From Ruminococcus sp. (GTDB lineage Bacteria > Bacillota > Clostridia > Oscillospirales > Ruminococcaceae): a stretch of 53,642 bases of DNA. Each line of letters starts with the position of its first letter. Position 1 is the first letter of the stretch. A program made the position numbers and the translations under genes. The stretch covers positions 1 through 53,642 of the forward strand of contig JAGCHA010000104.1 of the NCBI GenBank assembly GCA_017649325.1. The letters are read 5' to 3'. The notes beneath the pieces were generated by a model. That model saw only the letters and a list, made by a program, of their open reading frames with translations, ran no database searches and was not told where the DNA came from. Positions 26,608 to 33,666 of this stretch are shown in pieces.

Positions 26608-27666
26608 TTATTTTTCCTTCAGAGCTTTAGCCTGCTTGACAAGTGCAGCAAGGTCTATCTTGCCGTTCTTGCCTTTGTTACTGCTCTGACTTTTATCCGA
26701 TGCTTCTGATTTGTCATCCCCCGCGCCGACAGCAGGAGCCTCCTGCTTTTCAGCCGCGGTCTCTTCTTCCGACGGCTCTGTTTCGAGCTCAGTTTTTTTC
26801 TTTGGCTTTTCTTCACTTTCAAGAGGAGCCGTCCTTACGGGACGCTCAGGATATTCGGGAGCGAATCTCACTTTGTCCTCCGAATCGGAATCGCCGCTCG
26901 TCTTGAATGTCTCCTCTGTTTTGCCGAGGAGCTCCTCGCATCCTCCGATGCTGTCTGTGCTGCTCTCCTTGAAGCTGTCAAGCGCCGCTTTCAGTTCTCC
27001 GAGCTGACCGCCGAGCTCATTGAGCTTCGCAAGCACCGACTCTCTCGCACTGTCAAGGGCAGCCGCCTTTTGACTTTCCGCCGTATTCTTGGCATCTGCG
27101 ATTATCTCGGCAGCTTTGCACTCTGCCTCGTATATAATCATAGCGCTCTCATCGTTCGCATATGCGACCGACCTTTCAGCAGCTGCGGCAGCCGAGCTTT
27201 CAAGCTCCTCAGCCTTTTCCTTTGCAGTTTCTTCGAGCATATTAGCTGATTTTTTTGCTTCAATAAAGACTGTGCTCAAAGCTACCGCCTCGTCGTCAAC
27301 CTTAGCAGCTGCGAGCTGAGTATTGGCTTCTGTCAGCTTTGAATTTGCTTCCTCCAGCGAAGCTGTCAGCCTTTTTATCTCTTCCTCATAATTTTGTTTT
27401 TCGCCCTCGGCAGTCTCGAGCTTAACGGCAAGCTCTTCACTGCGTACCTGAGCTTCTGTCAGCTTTGCTCTCTCTTCAGCAAGGACTGTCTCCACGCTTT
27501 CGCGTATATCCCTGCCTTCCTTACTGCTTTCGAGCAGGAACTTCGTCTCGCGCAGTTCGTTCTTCAATTCAAATATTTCCTCGTTCAAAGAATCAATCCT
27601 GCGCAGTACATCAGCCTTGTCGTATCCGCCGTATGTAACTGTTCTAAAAAAATGAGACTCAGCCAT
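26608..27666 (-). CDS. DivIVA-like coiled-coil protein with charged tail
   Basis: A 352-residue cytosolic protein. The N-terminus (FFRTVTYGGYDKADVLRRID) matches the DivIVA start pattern, where a short N-terminal lobe is followed by a coiled coil. Residues about 25-225 are almost continuous coiled coil with an Ala-rich stretch (ELESSAAAAAERS). The last 110 residues are acidic, then Lys-rich (IDLAALVKQAKALKEK). ATG 27666 was chosen because it begins the conserved segment and follows a purine-rich AAGGA; an upstream ATG at 27717 lacks a site. It may mark poles or septa, or scaffold the iron-sulfur sensor gene that follows it. Confidence 0.78.
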   Translation of the reverse strand: MAESHFFRTVTYGGYDKADVLRRIDSLNEEIFELKNELRETKFLLESSKEGRDIRESVETVLAEERAKLTEAQVRSEELAVKLETAEGEKQNYEEEIKRLTASLEEANSKLTEANTQLAAAKVDDEAVALSTVFIEAKKSANMLEETAKEKAEELESSAAAAAERSVAYANDESAMIIYEAECKAAEIIADAKNTAESQKAAALDSARESVLAKLNELGGQLGELKAALDSFKESSTDSIGGCEELLGKTEETFKTSGDSDSEDKVRFAPEYPERPVRTAPLESEEKPKKKTELETEPSEEETAAEKQEAPAVGAGDDKSEASDKSQSSNKGKNGKIDLAALVKQAKALKEK

Positions 27667-27759
27667 TTCCTTATTTCCCCCCAAGATATTTGAATTCTGT
27701 CGGCACACACTCTTCATCAGTGTAATCTTTGCCCGACGTTATCAGTATAAACACTTCTT

Positions 27760-27788
27760 ATTATACTACATAATAAAAGTAAAGTCAA
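27760..27788 (-). promoter_or_regulatory. Promoter of the DivIVA-like / hydrogenase-like operon
   Basis: Minus strand TTGACT (27783-27788), a 17-bp spacer and TATAAT (27760-27765), about 95 bases before the chosen start. Confidence 0.85.
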
Positions 27789-27886
27789 TATATATTAAAC
27801 AATAATGTGGTAAGGAACTGTCAATTTTTAACAAATCAGTACTTTGCTCAGTAGCCGTATACTCCATCATGTACAAAACGGCGTCA

Positions 27887-28444
27887 TTACCACTCGGATT
27901 CGCACGAGCTGATAAGTGCCTGTACCTCGGGTTTTTCGTAAAGTCCGAGGTCGAAAAGCTTATCCGCCTGCTTGCGAGTTATTGAGCCGCGCTCAGAGTG
28001 AACATACAAACTGTGACTGCGCTCCTTGCCGTCCCACGAATCAATGACCTCAAGCCAGCCCTTTCGGTGAAGTGTCAGCTCAGGGTATTTTTCGGTGCTG
28101 TACAGCGTGCGCACGATAGTCTCGGCGCATTTGTTGTGGCTTGTATAGCCGCATGAATAGGTATCGCCCTCGGGAGATATCCACCCAAGCTTGAAAGCAG
28201 GGTCGTTATGCTTGAACATTCTCTCCAGCGGGAGAGGAAATGCCTTATCCGATTCGATGACCTCGACAAAATGCTTGTCATTGGGGTCAAATCTGTAGTA
28301 TCCTCCCCTGTCGTCAAAAACTACAGGAAGCTGTTCCTCGCGGATGATCCCCTCAAAGCCTGTTCCTTCGACCTCTGCGAGCGAATCCGCATAGCGATAG
28401 CAATACTGCCCCGTATCGTTCGTATATACGGCGTATTTTTTCAT
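27887..28444 (-). CDS. Hypothetical protein, 185 residues
   Basis: Not recognised. A soluble, aromatic- and charge-rich protein with no signal peptide or membrane segment. It starts MKKYAVYTNDTGQYCYRYAD, and has GWISPEGDTYSCGYTSHNKCAETI and GWLEVIDSWDG in the middle and an acidic C-terminus. AAGGAGG and a consensus promoter upstream make it a real gene. It is monocistronic, with no terminator obvious in 27789-27886. Confidence 0.8.
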   Translation of the reverse strand: MKKYAVYTNDTGQYCYRYADSLAEVEGTGFEGIIREEQLPVVFDDRGGYYRFDPNDKHFVEVIESDKAFPLPLERMFKHNDPAFKLGWISPEGDTYSCGYTSHNKCAETIVRTLYSTEKYPELTLHRKGWLEVIDSWDGKERSHSLYVHSERGSITRKQADKLFDLGLYEKPEVQALISSCESEW

Positions 28445-28509
28445 TCTGAAATTATCCTCCTTGATTTTCCCATATTACCTTTATATCGCACAATATTCCA
28501 TTCTTTTTA

Positions 28510-28538
28510 ATTTTAGCGCGATTACACCCGTTTGTCAA
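28510..28538 (-). promoter_or_regulatory. Promoter of the hypothetical gene 27887-28444
   Basis: Minus strand perfect TTGACA (28533-28538), a 17-bp spacer and TAAAAT (28510-28515). Start of transcription near 28503. Confidence 0.85.
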
Positions 28539-28575
28539 GAGCGATATCCGCAATTATTGGCAGTTTTCGTATGAT

Positions 28576-28604
28576 TTGACAATTTTTGGCAAGTTGACTA
28601 AAAT
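28576..28604 (+). promoter_or_regulatory. Orphan plus-strand promoter in the 28445-28729 spacer
   Basis: TTGACA (28576-28581), a 17-bp spacer and TAAAAT (28599-28604). No plus-strand gene follows: the transcript would run through CTGCT..AGCAG into the 28692-28721 hairpin and then antisense to the GGDEF gene. It may make a short non-coding or antisense RNA, or be fortuitous. Confidence 0.5.
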
Positions 28605-28691
28605 CTGCTCTGCAATAAAGCAGAATGACCAACTGTGCAATAATTTAAGTATCGTTTAAGACCAATGATTCCAGAAGTTCCTGCTTTTCAT

Positions 28692-28721
28692 AAAAAACCG
28701 CCCCGTGTTTCCACGGGGCGG
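28692..28721 (-). terminator. Terminator after the GGDEF-like gene
   Basis: A 10-bp GC-rich stem (28698-28707 with 28712-28721), 4-base loop, followed on the minus strand by six T (plus A tract 28692-28697). It starts eight bases after the gene's stop. Confidence 0.95.
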
Positions 28722-28729
28722 TCGGCATA

Positions 28730-29947
28730 TTACATATTCACAACGGTATTAACCATATTTCCGCCGTTCATCTTAGCGTTTCTCATCGTAGTGTCAAGCT
28801 TTACAAGAAGCGAGTTTACGTTTAGGCAGTCACCGGGGAGATAATGGTATGCTGCACCCGAAACTGTGAGCTGAACGGTGAGGTTGAGTACAGTAAAGGG
28901 AGCGCTCATAACAGCATGTATCTTAGGTATGAACGCCATAGACTGGCTCTCTGTGAATTCCTTGTTGAATACAAAGCAGAACTCGTTGCCTGTGATATTG
29001 TATATCTCAGCAACGCTGCCGAATTCCTCCTTGAGCTTCTCGGCAATAGCAGCGAGGTACTCGTCACCGAACTCATAACCGTATGTATCGTTGATGATGC
29101 GGAAGTTATCCATATCGAATACAGCAATATTGAAGCGGTCTGATTCAAGACGTCCGCTGATATCGTTATCGAGCGCATAGCGGTTCTTCATACCTGTAAG
29201 GAGGTTTGTAAGAGCGAGATCCGAAGCCTTCTGTCTTGTGGACTTGAGCTTTGCGCCGACCTCCTTGAGGTTCTTCTCACGCTCCTCAAGTTCGATACGA
29301 GCCTTTCTTGCTCTTCTTGCAGCTATGAATATAGCGAGCTCGCCAAGAACAAGGATAGCAGCCATTATAAGCTCAGTAACAACGAATATCTTACCTGTTT
29401 TTGCCTGCTGTCTTGCAGTGTTAGCAGCATTTATACCGATAGTAGCGATGAGATACTCGGTAGCAGTAGTTTCAAGAGGATAGATGTCCTGAGTGTAAAC
29501 ATCCTTCAAGCTTTCAGAATCTGAGAATCCTTCTCCATTTTTTATGGGTTCAAGAGCCTCTGAAAGGCGGTCATTATAAGCCTCAAGGAAAACTCTTGCG
29601 CGGCGGCAGCTCTTAACGGTCGCATCGCTGAGTCCCTCAAAGTTTTCAAAGGTTTCAAGTTTTTCACTGATAGATTCAAAGGAGCCGTCGATACTTTCAG
29701 CAACAGCCGCCTGACTCTGGACAGTACCGATATCAGCGATAATCGTAAGAACTCGCTGGTTGATACTCTGCAGCTCACCGTTGACAGAGTTGATAGTATT
29801 CATCGTAGTGGAGGTCTTTGAACCAACCTGTGTGATGTTGTTGAAGAGATAATAAACGAGTACCATGTTTGCTGCGGTTACCAATGCGAGCAGGATAGCA
29901 GCAAGCGTATATGCAGTGGAACGGTTTGTATTATTAGCTTTTGCCAT
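28730..29947 (-). CDS. Membrane GGDEF-family protein with extracytoplasmic helical sensor
   Basis: A 405-residue membrane protein. Two membrane segments (about 13-34 and 185-208) bracket a helical extracytoplasmic domain of chemoreceptor-like four-helix-bundle character. A coiled linker leads to a GGDEF domain (about 245-400: TNLLTGMKNRYAL, FDMDNFRIINDTYGYEFGDEYLA). The signature loop reads TGNEF instead of GG[D/E]EF, so cyclase activity is doubtful. It is 14 bases downstream of the sugar-binding lipoprotein gene, so the lipoprotein probably presents a ligand to its outer domain. Whether it makes c-di-GMP, binds GTP, or only signals by contact cannot be told. Confidence 0.88.
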   Translation of the reverse strand: MAKANNTNRSTAYTLAAILLALVTAANMVLVYYLFNNITQVGSKTSTTMNTINSVNGELQSINQRVLTIIADIGTVQSQAAVAESIDGSFESISEKLETFENFEGLSDATVKSCRRARVFLEAYNDRLSEALEPIKNGEGFSDSESLKDVYTQDIYPLETTATEYLIATIGINAANTARQQAKTGKIFVVTELIMAAILVLGELAIFIAARRARKARIELEEREKNLKEVGAKLKSTRQKASDLALTNLLTGMKNRYALDNDISGRLESDRFNIAVFDMDNFRIINDTYGYEFGDEYLAAIAEKLKEEFGSVAEIYNITGNEFCFVFNKEFTESQSMAFIPKIHAVMSAPFTVLNLTVQLTVSGAAYHYLPGDCLNVNSLLVKLDTTMRNAKMNGGNMVNTVVNM

Positions 29948-29961
29948 TACTCTGACCTCCT

Positions 29962-31350
29962 TTAAACTCTTTCGGGATACAGCAGGAGCTGAATAATGTC
30001 ATCATTGATATTCTTTGCAGATATCCATGTAACGCCCGTATCCAGCGAACCCGTAACACCGCTGCCCTGAGAAGCCTGTATAGCGTATCTTGTTCCAATA
30101 TAACCGATGTTGTAAGGATTCTGAATGATAGTACCGTCAAGCACGCCCGACTTGATGTACTTGAGCTCCTGCTCGTCCGAATTGAAGCCTACAACAGTTA
30201 TCGAATCAGCAAGATCAAGCTCTTCTATAGCCTGACAAGCGCCGAGAGTAGTATTCGTATTTGTTGTGTACAGAATGCTGATATCGCTGTTTTCGGTCAG
30301 AAGCTTCTTAGCCTCCTCATATGCAGCCTCCTGAGTACCACAGCGCTGACCCTCAATAAAGTATGAGCTGATATCCATGGAAGCACCGCCCTGTCCTGCT
30401 CCCTCAGGAGGTCCGCCATGAGTCGTTTCCTCGGTGGCCTCTGCCTTAGTGGTTTCCTCTGTCGCTGATGCATCTCCGCCCAAAGCAGCCTGGACAGCAG
30501 CTTCTACAGCCTTGTCAGAAGCGCCCGCGGCTACCGAACGTACTGCGCCCTCTGCTGCAGTCTTTACTGCTGCTTCAGGAGCACCAGCCGCTGAAGCCTG
30601 AGCAACCGCAGATTTTGCAGCATTCAGCATAGCTTCGGTGGGCTTGTCCTTATCATCAGCCTTAGCAGAAGCCGGAGCCTGCCCCTGAGGAGACTGCGCC
30701 TGAGCAGCAGCCTGTTCTGCAGCAGCCTTAGCCTTTGCCTCAGCACGCTTGCCAATTAACTGACCAAGCAGAGGAGAATATGTAGCTCTGAAGCCCGTGA
30801 TACGGAGCTCAGCTGTAGAAGCAGTATGACCAATCATTGCGACCTTTCCTATCTCCTCTTCATCCGAGAGCTCATCGAGGTAAAGGCGTGCTGCATTTCT
30901 TGCAGCAACAGCGCCGCCGTCGAAGTCGGTCGAACCAACGTAAGATACTATCTTATCATAGTTTGCACGCGAGTTGATATTGACTATCTTGATGCCCTTG
31001 CTCGTAGCTCTGTCAAACACCTCATTGAGCTCGTTCGTGTCGTTGGGAGCGATAACTATCGCCTTTGCGCCCTCTTTGATAGCTTCGTTGATATACTCTA
31101 TCTGGCTTGCGTAGTCATTATCACTCGAAGCACAGTAGTAGAGCATCTCATATCCCATTTCCTCACAGCAGTCATCAGCGCCCTTTTTGACCTCTTCCCA
31201 GAATGAGACCTTCTCATTTTTACAGATGACAGCGATTTTTCCGCCAACGTCCTTCGGCTTACCGCAGGCTGTAGCAGAAACAAGCATTGTCAGTGATACA
31301 GAACATGCTGCAATTCTTTGAAAAATGCCATTTCTTTTCATTTTGTTCAT
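29962..31350 (-). CDS. Periplasmic-binding-protein-type sugar-binding lipoprotein with Ala-rich insertion
   Basis: A 462-residue exported protein of the RbsB/LacI-like (Peripla_BP_4) family. The N-terminal signal ends near SATAC, a plausible lipidation Cys. Lobe 1 (about 35-180) has KIAVICKNEKVSFWEEVKKGADD and AIVIAPNDTNEL. The fold is interrupted by about 125 residues rich in Ala, Gln and Glu (plus-strand about 30380-30760), and then resumes at RCGTQEAAYEEAKKLL and VVGFNSDEQELKYI. Related proteins are about 330 residues. No ABC ATPase or permease lies nearby; the next gene is a membrane GGDEF-like protein, so it is probably a sensor rather than an importer part. AAGGAGG precedes the start. 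Confidence 0.87.
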   Translation of the reverse strand: MNKMKRNGIFQRIAACSVSLTMLVSATACGKPKDVGGKIAVICKNEKVSFWEEVKKGADDCCEEMGYEMLYYCASSDNDYASQIEYINEAIKEGAKAIVIAPNDTNELNEVFDRATSKGIKIVNINSRANYDKIVSYVGSTDFDGGAVAARNAARLYLDELSDEEEIGKVAMIGHTASTAELRITGFRATYSPLLGQLIGKRAEAKAKAAAEQAAAQAQSPQGQAPASAKADDKDKPTEAMLNAAKSAVAQASAAGAPEAAVKTAAEGAVRSVAAGASDKAVEAAVQAALGGDASATEETTKAEATEETTHGGPPEGAGQGGASMDISSYFIEGQRCGTQEAAYEEAKKLLTENSDISILYTTNTNTTLGACQAIEELDLADSITVVGFNSDEQELKYIKSGVLDGTIIQNPYNIGYIGTRYAIQASQGSGVTGSLDTGVTWISAKNINDDIIQLLLYPERV

Positions 31351-31421
31351 GAAAATGAACCTCCTTATTCCTTATATTTCCCCTGTTTCTTCGGATAAAG
31401 CAAGAGAATTGATACTGTTTC

Positions 31422-31507
31422 GCGGAAAGCCTTTGGGACGTGAGCGGCGTCTCCGCAAAACATTTTTGCTCATTAGTAATATGTTATCCCCGACATGAGC
31501 TTCACGT
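31422..31507 (-). promoter_or_regulatory. Structured 5' leader of the sugar-binding lipoprotein mRNA
   Basis: Coordinates on plus; RNA on minus. ACGTGA/TCACGT (31438-31443 with 31502-31507) closes the element. Inside, GCTCAT/ATGAGC (31468-31473 with 31495-31500) competes for two bases with GCAAAA/TTTTGC (31455-31460 with 31464-31469), and GCGGA/TCCGC (31422-31426 with 31452-31456) is an alternative partner. The element begins within a few bases of the predicted transcription start. It matches no riboswitch class I recognise. Confidence 0.45.
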
Positions 31508-31515
31508 ACATATAT

Positions 31516-31544
31516 ATTTTATCATATTTCTCTGAAAAAAACAA
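31516..31544 (-). promoter_or_regulatory. Candidate promoter for the lipoprotein/GGDEF operon
   Basis: Minus strand TTGTTT (31539-31544), a 17-bp spacer and TAAAAT (31516-31521). The -35 is poor, so confidence is moderate. It would start RNA near 31509, giving a leader of about 160 bases. The remaining spacer 31545-31830 is AT-rich and I see no gene, RNA or repeat in it beyond a short TAAACT/AGTTTA palindrome near 31658-31672. Confidence 0.45.
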
Positions 31545-31830
31545 TAATTAAGTATGAACAATTTATTTGTTATTTTGCCGATATTTTCGATTTAAAACTG
31601 TCAAATTGTATAATTTTTTTACTGTCGGTTATTCCGGATTAAAAAACAACCATCAGTAAACTTATAGTTTAGCTAACAAAAAAACGAGTTTACAATGTAC
31701 GGCTTGGGATGACATTGTGTGGAATCCAGCTCCTGTTCCTTATTTTTCTGAAAAATTGTGTTATAAGCGGTGAGTCCCCCGCGGGCGGTTTCGCAGCAAA
31801 GATAAAAAAGGCAATTTGTCTCCGCGCGCC

Positions 31831-31859
31831 TTGCTATTATCGTTAGAATGTGATATAAT
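31831..31859 (+). promoter_or_regulatory. Promoter of the two-component operon
   Basis: TTGCTA (31831-31836), a 17-bp spacer and a perfect TATAAT (31854-31859). No copy of the TGTCA-type operator was seen here. Confidence 0.75.
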
Positions 31860-31887
31860 CATATTATCAATGTGAAGGGAGCAGCTT

Positions 31888-32961
31888 ATGGGTATCATAC
31901 TGGACAAGCTCGCACTGCTGTTTCTGTGTGCGATAAGCTTTTCATTTTCGAACAGCAGCGTCATTTCCGTAGCGTGCCTGCTCATGCTCATTATAGCCTC
32001 GTCTCTCGCCGAGGTATTCAAAGAGCAGCGATTCTGCTGGTTATTCCCGCTCGCATACTCCTGCGGCTGCATATTTCTGCCCGAGCTGTTTTGCGGAGCT
32101 CCGCTTCTCCTTTACGACAGCCTCCGCACGAAGAAATTGTATACTGCGCTCCCGCTCTTCGCGGCAGCACTAAAGCTTGAACATTTCAAGCAACTCCAGC
32201 TCCTGATACTGCTCGCAGGGCTCTTCATTGCAGCAGTATTCTATCTGCGGGTATTCCGCCTTGAAGAACAGATTGGCTTTCTGCGCTCCATGAGGGACGA
32301 GGTCGCCGAGAAGAATCATGAGCTCGATGACCGCAACAGAGAACTTGCCGTTGCGCAGGACAACGAGGTGCGTATCGCTACGCTCCGAGAGCGCAACCGT
32401 ATCGCCAGAGAGATACACGACAACGTAGGACATATGCTGACGCGTTCGCTTTTGCAGTCGGGAGCTCTTATCGTCATAAACAAGGACGAGAATATGAAAG
32501 AGCCACTTGAGGAGCTGCGCTCCACGCTCGACAGTGCCATGACCAGTATCCGTCAGAGCGTACACGACCTCCACGACGACTCCCTCGACCTGCGCAAGGT
32601 CATCGAAGACAGTGCCTCTGCTGCCGATGAGCGGTTCACGGTAAAGCTCGACTATGATATCAGCAGCAGTGCTCCCGCGAAGATAAAGCTGTGTATCGCA
32701 GGTATCGTCAAAGAAGGAGTTTCTAACGCGATAAAGCATTCGAGCGGCGATAAGCTCGATATATCCGTCCGTGAGCACCCCGCCTTCTATCAACTGCTGA
32801 TAATGGACAACGGAAGCTCGGACACCATAAACGAAACAGGCATCGGGCTGAAAAATATGCGGGACAGAGTGGAAAGCGTGGGCGGATTCATCAGCTTCAC
32901 TCCCTCCGACGAGGGGTTCCGCGTGTTCGCTTCGATACCCAAGAATAAGGAGAACGTATGA
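31888..32961 (+). CDS. NarL-type sensor histidine kinase (HisKA_3)
   Basis: Membrane histidine kinase of 357 residues. The N-terminal 130 residues are about five to six membrane segments with little outside the membrane, typical of intramembrane-sensing kinases for envelope stress. A short coiled linker leads to the phosphoacceptor His177 in REIHDNVGH, then the ATPase domain with EGVSNAIKHS (N box), MDNGSS (G1) and GIGLKNMRDR (G2). AAGGGAG precedes ATG 31888. The stop overlaps the regulator's start (ATGA), so the pair is coupled. Confidence 0.92.
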   Translation: MGIILDKLALLFLCAISFSFSNSSVISVACLLMLIIASSLAEVFKEQRFCWLFPLAYSCGCIFLPELFCGAPLLLYDSLRTKKLYTALPLFAAALKLEHFKQLQLLILLAGLFIAAVFYLRVFRLEEQIGFLRSMRDEVAEKNHELDDRNRELAVAQDNEVRIATLRERNRIAREIHDNVGHMLTRSLLQSGALIVINKDENMKEPLEELRSTLDSAMTSIRQSVHDLHDDSLDLRKVIEDSASAADERFTVKLDYDISSSAPAKIKLCIAGIVKEGVSNAIKHSSGDKLDISVREHPAFYQLLIMDNGSSDTINETGIGLKNMRDRVESVGGFISFTPSDEGFRVFASIPKNKENV

Positions 32962-33584
32962 ATATTGCAGTAATAGATGATGACAAACTCGTAGCACTCT
33001 CGCTGAAAACGATACTCGAAAGTACGGAGAATATAACCGTCACGGCAATGGGCTCGAACGGCGAAGAAGCTATCTCTATTTACCGTGAGAAACACCCCGA
33101 CGTTATGCTCATGGACATACGAATGGAGGGCATGACCGGTCTCGAGGCAGGAACTCAGATACTCGCGGAAGATCCGTACGCCCGCATACTCTACCTCACT
33201 ACATTCGCAGACGACGAATACATAATCAAAGCACTGAATATGGGAGCAAAGGGCTATATCCTCAAACAGGACTTCGACGGTATAGCTCCCGCGCTCGAAG
33301 CTGTAATGAACGGGCAGACCGTATTCGGCGAGCGCATCATCACCAAGATACCCGAGCTGATGAAGCCAAAGAGCGACTACGACTTCGCCTCTCACGGGAT
33401 AAACGACAAGGAGCGTGAGATAATGGAGCTCGTCGCAGAGGGGCTCAGCAACAAGGAGATAGCCGCAAAGCTCTATCTCGGGGACGGCACAGTCCGCAAC
33501 TACATAAGCACACTGCTCGAAAAGCTCTGCCTCCGCGACAGGACGCAGCTTGCGGTATACTATTATACAGAGGTAAAAAAATAA
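32958..33584 (+). CDS. NarL/LuxR-type response regulator
   Basis: DNA-binding regulator of 208 residues. The receiver domain has the acidic pocket IDDDK, phosphoacceptor Asp53 in VMLMDIRMEG, and a switch Thr in YLTTFADD with Lys in YILKQD. The C-terminal LuxR-type helix-turn-helix reads KEREIMELVAEGLSNKEIAAKLYLGDGTVRNYIS. NarL-family regulators bind paired short inverted repeats as dimers. The matching TGTCA-type elements upstream of the ABC-2 operon (18121) and the membrane gene (36129) are its most likely local targets; this is inference from context. Confidence 0.93.
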   Translation: MNIAVIDDDKLVALSLKTILESTENITVTAMGSNGEEAISIYREKHPDVMLMDIRMEGMTGLEAGTQILAEDPYARILYLTTFADDEYIIKALNMGAKGYILKQDFDGIAPALEAVMNGQTVFGERIITKIPELMKPKSDYDFASHGINDKEREIMELVAEGLSNKEIAAKLYLGDGTVRNYISTLLEKLCLRDRTQLAVYYYTEVKK

Positions 33585-33622
33585 TGTGCCTAAGGCACAC
33601 CGATATTATTCACTATTCATTA

Positions 33623-33662
33623 AAATAGCCGTAAAGAAGCAAACGCTTCTTTACGGCTATTT
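33623..33662. terminator. Bidirectional terminator between the regulator and the large membrane protein
   Basis: An 18-bp perfect stem (33623-33640 with 33645-33662) and a 4-base loop, with A and T tracts on both sides. It separates convergent genes ending at 33584 and 33667. The ATAGCCGTAA core is shared with the 18165 terminator. Confidence 0.92.
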
Positions 33663-33666
33663 CTGT

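Noticed and set aside
31422-31507. Cyclic-di-GMP riboswitch (GEMM class)
   Set aside because: The neighbouring GGDEF gene made this attractive, but the conserved blocks of class I and II were not found.
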